Shown one piece after another: positions 46,091 to 60,487 of a DNA stretch of 64,000 bases. The translations under genes and the position numbers were made by a program. This DNA comes from Bacillus luti (lineage in GTDB: Bacteria > Bacillota > Bacilli > Bacillales > Bacillaceae_G): contig NZ_MACI01000014.1 of NCBI RefSeq assembly GCF_001884105.1, forward strand, positions 16,125 to 80,124, given 5' to 3'. Position 1 is the stretch's first letter. Every line of letters begins with the position of its first letter. The notes beneath the pieces were generated by a model. It had not been told where the DNA came from. It did no database searches and worked only from the letters and a program-made list of their open reading frames with translations.

Positions 46091-47103
46091 TGCGTTGCAC
46101 CTCCAAATTCAATCGAAACGGCGTGAGCGATACACGGAATCGTTTCTTCTTGTTGGAATGTAAGGGGAGATAGTAATGCACCTGTCGCAACAACGAGTAT
46201 TTTTTTGAATTCTCCCCTTTTCATTCTATTTAATAAATGTCCGTACACGACTGTTGCTGAACAGCCTGGGCCACTTCCGCCGGCTATTACCGGTTGACCT
46301 TCTCTATAAATGAGTAGTCCGCAATCTTGAAATTGTTCACTTGTTACTTTTGTCCCGTGTTTATGTAGTAAGTCATAAGCAACTTCGCGTCCGACGTGTC
46401 CGAGGTCACCTGTTACGATTAAATCGTAGTGAGACGCATCGAGATTTCTTTCTCTTAAATGAGCTTCAATTGTATCGACAGCAGCGGGGGCCATCGCGCC
46501 CCCCATATTAAATGGATCGGTTAATCCCATATCAACAACTCGCCCGATTGTTGCAGATGTTACCCTAGGTCCGTGTCCAGTATCGCTCAAAATAGCAGCT
46601 CCGGCTCCGGTAACTGTCCACTGGGCAGTAGGAGGTTTTTGGCCACCGTATTCAGTTGGATAGCGGAATTGTTTTTCTACAGCAGTATTATGGCTTGAAG
46701 CGCCAGTTAATAAATATTTCGCGCCTTTTGCATTTACGATACTTGCCCCAAGTGCTAAGCCTTCCATAGAGGTAGAACAAGCACCGAATAAACCGAGATA
46801 AGGTGTGCCTAGTGTGCGGCATGCGAAGCTTGTTGGAGTTATTTGATTAATTAAATCTCCAGCGAGAACGAATTGAATATCATCTTTCCGAAGTCTCGCT
46901 TTTTCTGTAGCACGGCTACAAGCTTCTTCAAACAAAATTTTATGTGCTTTTTCGTAGGAATCTTGTCCGAGCCATAAATCTTCATGAAGGGTATCGAAGT
47001 CTTCAGGGATTTTTCCCTTTGCCTCAAAGGGGCCACCGACTACACCTGTTGAGATAATAACTGGTTTGTTTTCGAATACCCATGTTCGGTGTCCTTGTAA
47101 CAT
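46087..47103 (-). CDS. spoVAD: Stage V sporulation protein AD
   Basis: A 338-residue thiolase-fold protein that binds dipicolinic acid. [31 protein letters not shown] and [16 protein letters not shown] are family blocks. The start codon lies directly after the spoVAC stop. A thiolase fold without normal thiolase activity is expected from the family. Confidence 0.95.
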   Translation of the reverse strand: MLQGHRTWVFENKPVIISTGVVGGPFEAKGKIPEDFDTLHEDLWLGQDSYEKAHKILFEEACSRATEKARLRKDDIQFVLAGDLINQITPTSFACRTLGTPYLGLFGACSTSMEGLALGASIVNAKGAKYLLTGASSHNTAVEKQFRYPTEYGGQKPPTAQWTVTGAGAAILSDTGHGPRVTSATIGRVVDMGLTDPFNMGGAMAPAAVDTIEAHLRERNLDASHYDLIVTGDLGHVGREVAYDLLHKHGTKVTSEQFQDCGLLIYREGQPVIAGGSGPGCSATVVYGHLLNRMKRGEFKKILVVATGALLSPLTFQQEETIPCIAHAVSIEFGGATQ

Positions 47104-47580
47104 TTATAGCCCTCCCCATTGAACAAGAATCGTTTTAATAAGTGCGATGACGAAAGCGGAAAATACACCAAATAAGATAACCGATCCTGCTAGTTTAAAC
47201 ATGTTACCGCCAACACCAAGGACAAATCCTTCTGTTCGGTGTTCGATACATGCGGCAATAACAGAGTTTCCAAATCCAGTAACGGGAACTGCGGTACCAG
47301 CACCAGCAAATTGCCCAAGGCGATCGTAGACGCCAAATCCCGTCAGTAGCATAGAGATAAAAATAAGAGTTGCAACTGTAGGATTCCCGGCAGATCTTTC
47401 GGTGAAATCGAAATAAGTAATGTAAAAGGTAGAAATCAGTTGGCCTATTAGACAAATTAATCCGCCGACGAAAAAAGCTTTTATACAATTTTTTAAAACG
47501 GGGCGCTTCGGTTCGCGCTGTTGTTCAAATTTTTTATATTCTTGTTGCACAGGTGTTAAATTTTTATCTTTACTAGACAT
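47104..47580 (-). CDS. spoVAC: Stage V sporulation protein AC
   Basis: A 158-residue membrane protein with about four helices after a charged 30-residue N-terminus. It shares GAGTAVPVTGFGNSVIA with SpoVAEb. In B. subtilis SpoVAC behaves as a mechanosensitive channel for dipicolinic-acid release. GAAGGAAGG precedes the ATG. Confidence 0.95.
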   Translation of the reverse strand: MSSKDKNLTPVQQEYKKFEQQREPKRPVLKNCIKAFFVGGLICLIGQLISTFYITYFDFTERSAGNPTVATLIFISMLLTGFGVYDRLGQFAGAGTAVPVTGFGNSVIAACIEHRTEGFVLGVGGNMFKLAGSVILFGVFSAFVIALIKTILVQWGGL

Positions 47581-47608
47581 TTGAATCCTTCCTTCTCTTT
47601 TAGAAAGC

Positions 47609-48097
47609 TTAAATATTAGAACCCATTTCTGATTGAATGAGTTTTAATTGATCTTTAATGCCATCCTTGCTTACTTTCTTGTTCTTAATTTTGTTTTCAA
47701 GTTCTTCTATGAGCATAAAGATCTTTTTGTCTGTACTGACACGAATATCGAAAGTAGGGTTTTCGTCACTTAGCTTCTTTTTTAATTTACTTCGTAAAGG
47801 CTTTAAACCAAATCTTTCGTGATGTTCAGGTTTGATGGCTATGTAAAGATCTAAATTTGTATTAACTGCGGTAGCTTCTATAATTCCTTCCATAGCAAGA
47901 GCTTTTTTCTTAGCGTCTTGCGATATAGATTGATTAAAGGATTCTGTACTCATTTTTGTTAATTTAGGGCCCTTTTTCTCATCTGTTCGCTTCGCTTCTT
48001 CTTTCTTTACTTTTTTATCTAACGGGCTATTATCGCATCCGGTAAGTGAACCGATTAGGAGCACAAATAACGCGGCTATGATTCCGAGTTTTCGCAT
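47609..48097 (-). CDS. YhcN/YlaJ-family spore lipoprotein
   Basis: A 162-residue lipoprotein with lipobox SLTGC (Cys20) and a YhcN/YlaJ domain (about residues 50-150: AMEGIIEATAVNTNLDLYIA). Family members are spore inner-membrane lipoproteins found in this operon type. Start ATG 48097 has weak upstream GGA; ATG 48106 (three residues longer) is equally possible. The upstream in-frame extension is discarded because it would precede the signal peptide. Confidence 0.88.
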   Translation of the reverse strand: MRKLGIIAALFVLLIGSLTGCDNSPLDKKVKKEEAKRTDEKKGPKLTKMSTESFNQSISQDAKKKALAMEGIIEATAVNTNLDLYIAIKPEHHERFGLKPLRSKLKKKLSDENPTFDIRVSTDKKIFMLIEELENKIKNKKVSKDGIKDQLKLIQSEMGSNI

Positions 48098-48190
48098 TAT
48101 AATCATTCCATTTCTATTGCAATATGTAATGTGATAGAAAAAGGATGACTGCATATCATCCTTTTTCTATTTCACAGCATAACGAATCCG

Positions 48191-48397
48191 TTATTGCTGT
48201 GAGTATTGTGGTTCTTCTTGCTGGACTTCTTCCACGCGTGGATTTAAAGAATCGATAATCGTTTGCGTTTGCTGCGCAGCTGTTTGGAAAAGTTGCTTAG
48301 CTTGTTGGTTATCCGTATCAAGAGCGAATCCCTCTAAGCTAGCTTGTGCACTTTTTAATCCAGAAACAGTTTGCTTTAGTTTCGTAATTACAGTCAT
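48191..48397 (-). CDS. DUF1657 protein (first copy, operon head)
   Basis: A 68-residue helical protein opening MTVITKLKQTVSGLKSAQAS and ending EEPQYSQQ, a paralogue of 45522-45728. AAGGGGG nine bases upstream fixes ATG 48397. As the first gene it would be expressed by a forespore sigma factor such as sigma-G; I found no clean sigma-G promoter by eye. Confidence 0.88.
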   Translation of the reverse strand: MTVITKLKQTVSGLKSAQASLEGFALDTDNQQAKQLFQTAAQQTQTIIDSLNPRVEEVQQEEPQYSQQ

Positions 48398-48601
48398 TGA
48401 ATGAAGCCCCCTTTGGAATATCAATTCAAAAGTTATAATTTGTGAATTGGGGTGAAAATATGATTGGAAAATTTAGGGGAGGGATATGCTTGATATGTTT
48501 TTAGATAAGGTATATAAAGGGTTAAGGGGATATTTTTATTGATTTAAATGGATTTTATTGCTATTATTATGAAAAGAAAATGAAGTGTTTTCTATAATCA
48601 T

Positions 48602-48677
48602 GCGCCCATAGCTCAGTCGGATAGAGCGGTGGTTTCCGGTACCACGTCTGCCGGGGGTTCGAATCCCTCTGGGCGCG
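48602..48677 (+). tRNA. tRNA-Arg (anticodon CCG)
   Basis: The acceptor GCGCCCA pairs with TGGGCGC. The anticodon arm GTGGT-TTCCGGT-ACCAC reads CCG at 34-36, decoding CGG. The T arm is GGGGG-TTCGAAT-CCCTC and the D-loop region AGCTCAGTCGGATAGAGC is normal. CCA is not encoded. The gene is single, followed by a terminator. Confidence 0.96.
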
Positions 48678-48680
48678 TCA

Positions 48681-48720
48681 AAAGACCTAAACTTACATTT
48701 GTAAGTTCAGGTCTTTTTTT
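48681..48720 (+). terminator. Terminator of tRNA-Arg
   Basis: A 16-bp near-perfect stem (48681-48696 with 48701-48713 region) and T7. Confidence 0.92.
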
Positions 48721-48935
48721 ATTGCCCCTTGTTATATCTAGTAATAAGATTTACTATTAGTATGTGGTAATAATTTAATTACACTATTATTTTCTTTCAA
48801 TATTATTCAAATTTCGGTTGTAAGTTGTAAATCTCATTAATACATATAAATTAATAATATTTTGGAATGGGTGTCTGTGATAGCATTCTCCTTTTACCAA
48901 ACTTATTGTACAATAGAAACAAGGGGGAGATTAGT

Positions 48936-50243
48936 TTGAAGGCAAGTCTTTTACAAGAACAAAGCTTACGTTTGGCAATGACACAAGAGTTAAGGCAAGC
49001 GATTACAATGCTTCAGTATAATGTACAAGAATTATCGGAGTTTTTGTATGAGCAATCGTTAGAGAATCCCCTTATTGAGTTAGGTGGTTTTGAGAGGGAG
49101 AAGAAAAAGAGCTCTAACACAAGTAAAAGTACCAGCAAACAAGTCGAGAATCAGATGGAAATCTACAGTGTGGATTCTACAACGATTCAGCAACATTTAT
49201 TAAATCAAATACAGTATTATAAAATAGATGAAGAAGAGCGCAAAGTAGCTTCTTTCATTATTATGAACATGGATGGAAATGGGTATTTACAAGAAACGAA
49301 TGAAGAGTTAGCAAGCCTCCTTTCTGCATCGATTCATGTAGTAGACCGCTCTGTAGAGCTTGTCCAATCACTGGAGCCAGCAGGGGTAGGGGCACGTAAT
49401 ATTCAGGAATGTTTAACTTTGCAATTGAAGCGCTTACAAAGGCGTAATGGATTAGCGGAAGAGGTTATAGAGGATCACTTCGCTTATTTCGTGAAGAAAG
49501 ATTGGCGAAAGCTCGTTCAAGTGTTGAAATGTAGTAATGAGGAATTGCAATCAGCGGTGAACTGCATTACGGCATTGCAACCAAAACCAGGTCTTGCGTT
49601 TTCTTCTGATAAACCACTTTATATTGTGCCTGATATGGCGGTGAAAAAAGATGGCGATCGTCTCGTTTTACAGATGAACGAGAGAAATATGCCGAGAATT
49701 GAAATTCATTCTGAGTATAGTGCACTTCTTAATAATAGTGAAAGTGAAGTAGCGTCTTACGTATCAGAAAAGTATCAGCATGTGCAGTGGATTATGCGCA
49801 GTTTAAAACAGAGAAAACAAACGCTTCTGCAAGTGATGACTATTATTATGGAAAAACAACGGGATTTCTTCTGGGAAGGTCCAGAACATTTAAAGCCACT
49901 TGCTTTAAAAGAGGTAGCGGAAGAGTTAAGCGTGCATGAGTCTACAATTAGTCGGGCAACGCGAAATAAATATGTGCAAACACCACACGGTTTATTTGAG
50001 ATGAAATCGTTCTTTAGCAATGCTGTTTCGACGACTGAAGATGAGGCAGTTTCTACAAAGCGTGTGAAACGATTTATTCAAACGCTCGTTGAGGCAGAGA
50101 ATAAGAAAAAGCCACTTTCAGATCAAAAGATTTCAAAATTGTTAGAAGAAGAGCATGAAATTGTTATTTCTCGAAGAACAGTGGCGAAGTATAGAGAACA
50201 AATGCACATTCCAGCTTCGTCATTACGAAAAACGATCGGATAG
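48936..50243 (+). CDS. rpoN: RNA polymerase sigma-54 factor (SigL)
   Basis: A 435-residue sigma-54. Region I is glutamine-rich (RLAMTQELRQAITMLQYNVQ), the core-binding domain occupies about 100-290, and the RpoN box reads ATRNKYVQTPHGLFEMKSFF in slightly altered form (usually ARRTVAKYRE...); here RRTVAKYREQ closes the protein. It needs enhancer-binding activators to start transcription. TTG 48936 has AGGGGGAGA six bases upstream; the longer frame from 48867 lacks a ribosome site. A small thioredoxin-like gene follows. Confidence 0.95.
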   Translation: MKASLLQEQSLRLAMTQELRQAITMLQYNVQELSEFLYEQSLENPLIELGGFEREKKKSSNTSKSTSKQVENQMEIYSVDSTTIQQHLLNQIQYYKIDEEERKVASFIIMNMDGNGYLQETNEELASLLSASIHVVDRSVELVQSLEPAGVGARNIQECLTLQLKRLQRRNGLAEEVIEDHFAYFVKKDWRKLVQVLKCSNEELQSAVNCITALQPKPGLAFSSDKPLYIVPDMAVKKDGDRLVLQMNERNMPRIEIHSEYSALLNNSESEVASYVSEKYQHVQWIMRSLKQRKQTLLQVMTIIMEKQRDFFWEGPEHLKPLALKEVAEELSVHESTISRATRNKYVQTPHGLFEMKSFFSNAVSTTEDEAVSTKRVKRFIQTLVEAENKKKPLSDQKISKLLEEEHEIVISRRTVAKYREQMHIPASSLRKTIG

Positions 50244-50252
50244 GTGAAAAAG

Positions 50253-50498
50253 ATGGAAGTTGTACTGTATACAAAAACAGATTGTGGCCTTTGCGTGCAG
50301 GCGAAACAAGTTTTACAAGAAGTACAATGTGAATATTCTTTTCAAATCAAGGAAATAGATATATATGAAGATAATGACCTTTTAGAAAAATATCACTTAA
50401 TGATTCCGGTTGTAGAAATAGGCGGAAAACAAGTAGAATATGGTAACATTCACAAAGGTGTCATAATAAACTATATAAAGAATGCAGTTAAGAGTTGA
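50253..50498 (+). CDS. Glutaredoxin-like (DUF836) thiol protein
   Basis: An 81-residue thioredoxin-fold protein with CGLC (TKTDCGLCVQA) as redox-active pair and the cis-proline in MIPVVEI. It begins nine bases after the rpoN stop, so it is probably co-transcribed. The family is small and its partner unknown. ATG 50253 follows AGGTG; GTG 50244 is within that site. Confidence 0.85.
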   Translation: MEVVLYTKTDCGLCVQAKQVLQEVQCEYSFQIKEIDIYEDNDLLEKYHLMIPVVEIGGKQVEYGNIHKGVIINYIKNAVKS

Positions 50499-50511
50499 AT
50501 AAGTTTCTATC

Positions 50512-50552
50512 TCCTGTTACAATAATACACGTAGCAGGGATTATTTTTTTAA
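50512..50552 (+). terminator. Terminator of rpoN operon
   Basis: An 8-bp imperfect stem (about 50514-50521 with 50530-50538) and ATTATTTTTTT. Confidence 0.6.
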
Positions 50553-50558
50553 TCTATG

Positions 50559-50594
50559 TGGGACACAAAATGTCACTACGGGACATAAAGTGAC
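50559..50594 (+). promoter_or_regulatory. CggR operator (glycolysis regulon)
   Basis: TGGGAC-N6-TGTC-N4-CGGGAC-N6-TGAC, the two direct half-sites recognised by CggR in B. subtilis, with exact spacing. It sits 40 bases before cggR, so the operon represses itself until fructose-1,6-bisphosphate builds up. Confidence 0.92.
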
Positions 50595-50633
50595 CACGAG
50601 AGAGAATGAACCAATGTAGTGAGGAGAAAAGAT

Positions 50634-51662
50634 ATGCGCTCATGGATTCAGAATACAAAAAAATTATTACCTGATCTGCTACCTGTTATGCAAACGAGAA
50701 TGCAAATTCTTCAGTACATTAGGCTTATGCAGCCGATTGGAAGAAGAAACTTATCAGCAAGTCTCGGTATGACAGAACGAGTATTGCGAAGTGAAGTTCA
50801 AGTTTTGAAAGAACAGAACTTAGTTCACATCGCTTCTTCTGGAATGACATTGACAGAAGAAGGAACAGCTTTAGTTCTTGCTTTGGAAGACTTTATGAAA
50901 GAAATTTCCGGGTTAAAGGTTTTAGAAAAACAACTTAAGGAAACATTAGACTTGGATGAAGTTTTCGTTGTCCCTGGTGATAGTGATGAATCGCCTTGGG
51001 TCAAACTGGAGATGGGCCGTGCTTGTGTGACTTGTATAAAAGACCGTCTGACAGCGAATAATATCGTTGCTGTGGCTGGAGGAACTACGCTAGCTGCTGC
51101 TGCGGACATGATGCAGCTTGATTGCAAAGATTTACATATGCTATTTGTCCCAGCGCGTGGTGGAATTGGAGAAGGTGTTGAATTAGAAGCCAATACCATT
51201 TGTGCCAAAATGGCGCAAAATACGATGAGTAATTATCGCTTATTGTATGTTCCAGACCATGTTAGTAGCGAAGCATATGCGTCTATTGTGACAGAGCCTT
51301 CCGTGAAAGAAGTTCTTGAGTTGATTCGATCTTCCAATATCGTCATTCATGGAATAGGTGATGCGTTAACAATGGCACGTCGCAGAAATACTTCAGAAGC
51401 AGATTGGTTAAAGATTCAGGCAAGCGAAGCAGTTGGCGAAGCTTTCGGTTACTACTTTAATGAACAAGGAAATGTTGTTCATAAAGTAAGAACAGTTGGT
51501 ATGCAACTTGAGGATTTACAAAATGTATCTCACGTTGTTGCAGTCGCTGGAGGTTCTTCAAAGGCAAAGGCAATACAGGCTGTAATTAAACAAGGGCACA
51601 CTTCAATTCTAATTACAGATGAAGGTGCAGCAAAACAGTTAACAAAGGGTATTACCCTTTAA
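50634..51662 (+). CDS. cggR: Central glycolytic genes regulator CggR
   Basis: A 342-residue SorC/DeoR-type repressor. The N-terminal winged helix is in QPIGRRNLSASLGMTERVLR; the sugar-phosphate effector domain (about 90-340) has GGTTLAAAADMM and VPARGGIGEGVELEANTI. Fructose-1,6-bisphosphate relieves repression. ATG 50634 follows GAGGAG. It heads cggR-gapA-pgk-tpiA-gpmI-eno, and gapA starts 27 bases later. Confidence 0.97.
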   Translation: MRSWIQNTKKLLPDLLPVMQTRMQILQYIRLMQPIGRRNLSASLGMTERVLRSEVQVLKEQNLVHIASSGMTLTEEGTALVLALEDFMKEISGLKVLEKQLKETLDLDEVFVVPGDSDESPWVKLEMGRACVTCIKDRLTANNIVAVAGGTTLAAAADMMQLDCKDLHMLFVPARGGIGEGVELEANTICAKMAQNTMSNYRLLYVPDHVSSEAYASIVTEPSVKEVLELIRSSNIVIHGIGDALTMARRRNTSEADWLKIQASEAVGEAFGYYFNEQGNVVHKVRTVGMQLEDLQNVSHVVAVAGGSSKAKAIQAVIKQGHTSILITDEGAAKQLTKGITL

Positions 51663-51668
51663 ATATAA

Positions 51669-52694
<1,026 letters not shown>

Positions 52695-52726
52695 TTCTTA
52701 ATTATATAAGTTATCAATGACAAAAC

Positions 52727-52762
52727 GAGGGAGAGGGTTTGTTCCCTCTCTCTCTTCTTTCG
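52727..52762 (+). terminator. Hairpin between gapA and pgk (partial terminator)
   Basis: A GC-rich stem (52730-52737 with 52743-52750) followed by CTTCTTTCGTTTT. It probably reduces pgk relative to gapA transcript or blocks 3' decay. Confidence 0.6.
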
Positions 52763-52833
52763 TTTTAGAAGCAAATGTGTTAAGCTTTTGAATGGGTTTT
52801 GTCAATCCTAACTAGTAGTCGGAGGGAAAACCA

Positions 52834-57658
<4,825 letters not shown>

Positions 57659-57673
57659 TTGTAGAAAATAACG

Positions 57674-57706
57674 ACAGACCGTGAGAAATCACGGTCTGTT
57701 TTTTTA
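57674..57706 (+). terminator. Terminator of the glycolytic operon
   Basis: A perfect 10-bp stem (57674-57683 with 57690-57699) and T8. Confidence 0.95.
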
Positions 57707-57708
57707 TG

Positions 57709-58659
57709 CTAAAATTGCTCATCCGTCATAAGTGACATGAAATGTTTAAAGAAGCGGTTATAATCAAAATCAATTGCGATTTGATGACTTGGCCAATCAA
57801 TAAATGGTTTAGATTCTCCTAAAGAGCGAAATTCGCCAATGCTTGCTCCTTGTGCATAAGATTCTGTCATGACAACGATAGGTGATTTGTGATAAGTGAA
57901 CATAGTGTTATCAAATAAAGCGAGTATGGGAATTGTGTCATGAAATGGACAACCTTTTAAATGTGGTAAAGCATTTTTATAATATCCATAGTAATAGTGA
58001 TTGAAAAGAGGTTTAACGAGTGGGGCCTTTCCTTTTGCTTCAATGTATTCAGCCATTTCTGGTGTAATGATGGAATACTGGGTGACGTTTAATGGATAGA
58101 TGTACATGTTAGGTGAAGATTGAAGGACTATATTAGCAGCAGTAGGATCGCCATAAAAGTTCGCTTCAGAAATAGGGGTAACATTACCAGGGTGTAAAAA
58201 GGAACCACCCATTACGTAATAAGAGTTGATTTGTTTCATTAACTCTTTACATACGATGAATAAAATCGCCAGAGAGGTAAGTCTTCCTAAACTTACAATG
58301 ATTAATTCATCTTTATACTGTTCAATAAGAGGAATAACTTCGAAAAAATTCTCCATATCTCCGTTAGTCACATTCCCCTTTGGAATAATTGGCCCGAGCC
58401 CTTGTTTCCCGTGTACATCTGTAAAAAATGCAGGAGGGGCACCAGTAAGTGGACGTTCTGATCCACCAAATATCTTGATATTTCTCTCCTTTGTTTCGTT
58501 CGTAAGAAAATGAGCATTTTGTACGGCCATTTCTTTCGGAACATTGCCGTAATCAGCAACAATGCCGATGATTTCTATTTCATCGATAAAAAACGCTAAG
58601 AGGAGAGCCATCGTATCATCAATCCCAGGATCACAAAAAATGAGAACTTTTTTTGGCAT
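57709..58659 (-). CDS. Inosine/uridine-preferring nucleoside hydrolase-like protein
   Basis: A 316-residue nucleoside hydrolase fold. The calcium loop CDPGIDDTMALL keeps the three Asp ligands, but the usual leading Asp is Phe (IFCDPG). A C-terminal His-Asp (PFHDTIPILALF) is present. The ribose hydrolysis specificity is unknown. GGTGGTGA precedes the ATG. It is convergent with eno and stands alone. Confidence 0.85.
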   Translation of the reverse strand: MPKKVLIFCDPGIDDTMALLLAFFIDEIEIIGIVADYGNVPKEMAVQNAHFLTNETKERNIKIFGGSERPLTGAPPAFFTDVHGKQGLGPIIPKGNVTNGDMENFFEVIPLIEQYKDELIIVSLGRLTSLAILFIVCKELMKQINSYYVMGGSFLHPGNVTPISEANFYGDPTAANIVLQSSPNMYIYPLNVTQYSIITPEMAEYIEAKGKAPLVKPLFNHYYYGYYKNALPHLKGCPFHDTIPILALFDNTMFTYHKSPIVVMTESYAQGASIGEFRSLGESKPFIDWPSHQIAIDFDYNRFFKHFMSLMTDEQF

Positions 58660-58870
58660 AAGTTCACCACCTATCTTGTTAATGTATATGTAAGCTTTTG
58701 GATAATAAGAATAAAAAGATTATTTTCTTGAAATAGCAACTCGATAAATTCAGAAAATAAAAACTTTTTATATTAGGTCAATGCTTTTGACTTATTTTTC
58801 GTTCGAAAATGCAGTCATATCAAGGTTGTAAGCGTGTAACATTGGCTATTTTTGCTGTCAAGTTGATAAA

Positions 58871-58899
58871 TTGCAGCTTTTTACAATTTATACTATGAT
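58871..58899 (+). promoter_or_regulatory. Promoter of the CidA/CidB-type operon
   Basis: TTGCAG (58871-58876), 17 bases, TATGAT (58894-58899). The 58660-58870 gap holds a TGTAAGCG-TGTAACA stretch but no clear operator. No gene is seen in it. Confidence 0.5.
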
Positions 58900-58943
58900 A
58901 AAGATATTAAGAGAAGATCGTATAAACATGAGGGATGATGAAC

Positions 58944-59312
58944 ATGAAATTTACAAAGATTCTTGTCCAAATTGCTGCTTTGTATGTATTTTATATGGTT
59001 GGAACTTGGGTGCAGGAAATGTTGAATATTCCGATTCCAGGAAGTTTAATTGGGATGTTTCTTTTACTTGTTTTACTGAGCTTGAAAGTTCTACCTGTGA
59101 AATGGTTTGATGTAGGAGCAGAAACACTCGTCGCTGTTATGCCGTTTTTATTAATTCCGCCAACACTTGGCTTAATGAATTACGGTGCTTTTTTTATGAG
59201 TAAAGGAATTTCCCTTTTCATTACAATTGTAGCGAGTACATTTTTAATTATTATTGTCGCAGGACATACAGGGCAATATCTTGCGAATAGAGAGGAAAGA
59301 GAGTCACGATGA
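58944..59312 (+). CDS. CidA/LrgA-family holin-like protein
   Basis: A 122-residue membrane protein with four hydrophobic helices (about residues 5-24, 28-46, 60-80, 88-110). NIPIPGSLIGMFLLLVLL is the LrgA/CidA signature. Such proteins act in murein-hydrolase control, pyruvate or overflow-metabolite transport and programmed lysis. ATG 58944 follows AGGGA; ATGs at 58935 and 58938 lie too near it. It overlaps the next gene by four bases. Confidence 0.9.
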   Translation: MKFTKILVQIAALYVFYMVGTWVQEMLNIPIPGSLIGMFLLLVLLSLKVLPVKWFDVGAETLVAVMPFLLIPPTLGLMNYGAFFMSKGISLFITIVASTFLIIIVAGHTGQYLANREERESR

Positions 59313-60001
59313 GCCAAATATTAATCGGAATTGGTTGGGTTCTTTTTACGGTGCTATTATATCAATTATCTAAAAAAATCTATAAATTATTTCCAACACC
59401 ATTTACTATTCCAATGCTTGTAGCGACAGGATTAATGGCTTTCATATTTATAGTGCTTGATATACCTTATCAAAATTATATGGAAAGCGGTGGTGGTTGG
59501 ATTGCGCAGTTACTTGGACCGGGTGTTGTAGCATTCGCAATTCCGCTGTATAAACAGCGTCATGTACTGCAAAAATATGTTGTACCGATTGCGGGTGGGG
59601 TCTTAGTAGGTACAACCGTTGCAATCGCAAGTGATTTCGTTATTGCTTCACTTATGGGGACAGATAAAAGCTTAATTTTATCTTCATTACCAAAATCAGT
59701 GACAATGCCGGTTGCGATGAGCGTTTCAGAGCAAGTTGGTGGAGTACCTTCCTTAACAGCAGCTTTCGTTGTTATTGCAGGTATTACTGGAACAATTACA
59801 GGCCCACTTTTATTAAAATGGAGCCGCGTTACAAATTCAGTTGGTAAAGGGATCGGATTTGGTTGTGCATCTCATATTATGGGCGTTATGAGAGCGATGA
59901 AAAATAATGAACATGAAGGTGTTATTGGATCGGTAACAATGACATTAACAGCTATTTTAACATGTGTGCTTGGCCCGTTATTTGCGATGATGTTTATGTA
60001 A
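59309..60001 (+). CDS. CidB/LrgB-family partner protein
   Basis: A 230-residue membrane protein with about six to seven helices. LLGPGVVAFAIPLYKQ, LPKSVTMPVAM, VFVVIAGITGTITGP-like block and GFGCASHIMGV mark LrgB. It pairs with the preceding CidA/LrgA protein through ATGA overlap. Which role (lysis control or metabolite transport) applies cannot be told. Confidence 0.9.
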   Translation: MSQILIGIGWVLFTVLLYQLSKKIYKLFPTPFTIPMLVATGLMAFIFIVLDIPYQNYMESGGGWIAQLLGPGVVAFAIPLYKQRHVLQKYVVPIAGGVLVGTTVAIASDFVIASLMGTDKSLILSSLPKSVTMPVAMSVSEQVGGVPSLTAAFVVIAGITGTITGPLLLKWSRVTNSVGKGIGFGCASHIMGVMRAMKNNEHEGVIGSVTMTLTAILTCVLGPLFAMMFM

Positions 60002-60005
60002 TAGA

Positions 60006-60042
60006 AGAAAAGCGAGAGCGACTCTATAGCTCTCGCTTTTCT
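60006..60042 (+). terminator. Terminator of the CidA/CidB operon
   Basis: A perfect 14-bp stem (60006-60019 with 60029-60042) with an A tract and a T-rich right arm; possibly bidirectional. Confidence 0.85.
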
Positions 60043-60095
60043 ATAGAATTTATGCTACAGTTAAAATAACTGAATCTTTGTAGGAGGTACGCCAA

Positions 60096-60329
60096 GTGCA
60101 TACGTTATTATCCGTTTTACTTATTATTGTATCGATTTTAATGATTGTTATGGTACTTATGCAGTCTAGTAATAGCTCAGGCCTTTCAGGTGCAATTTCA
60201 GGCGGTGCAGAGCAATTATTTGGTAAGCAAAAAGCACGTGGAATTGAAGCAGTATTAAACCGTATTACAATTGTTTTAGCTGTTCTATTCTTCGTATTAA
60301 CAATTGCTGTTACGTACTTAAATTTATAG
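60096..60329 (+). CDS. secG: Preprotein translocase subunit SecG
   Basis: A 77-residue protein with two membrane helices (about residues 2-22 and 52-74) and the cytosolic loop [22 protein letters not shown] that marks SecG, here quoted in two overlapping parts: [16 protein letters not shown] and KQKARGIEA. It helps SecA-driven export by SecYE. GTG 60096 follows GGAGGT. SecG-est-rnr order is the same as in B. subtilis. Confidence 0.95.
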   Translation: MHTLLSVLLIIVSILMIVMVLMQSSNSSGLSGAISGGAEQLFGKQKARGIEAVLNRITIVLAVLFFVLTIAVTYLNL

Positions 60330-60334
60330 AATTG

Positions 60335-60380
60335 AAAGAAGAAGCGTTAGTAAGTTGTACTAATGGTTCTTCTTTTTTTA
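60335..60380 (+). terminator. Terminator of secG
   Basis: An imperfect long stem (GAAAGAAGAA, internal loop, TTAGTA with TACTAA, TTCTTC) followed by T8. Confidence 0.75.
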
Positions 60381-60487
60381 TTTTGCCATTTGAAAGATGT
60401 TTCTAATTAGATTATAGAAATATAAATATGGTACACTAGATATAGAAAGAATACGACTAGATTACAGAAGAGAAAGAGGAGAAGTAC

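Noticed and set aside
48602-48720. tRNA-Arg as an integration site with duplicated att sequence
   Set aside because: No repeat of the tRNA 3' end and no integrase gene were seen on either side.
58833-58848. cre-like TTGTAAGCGTGTAACA before the CidA/CidB genes
   Set aside because: One base too long between half-sites for a CcpA cre, and fixed positions mismatch; not reported as a site.
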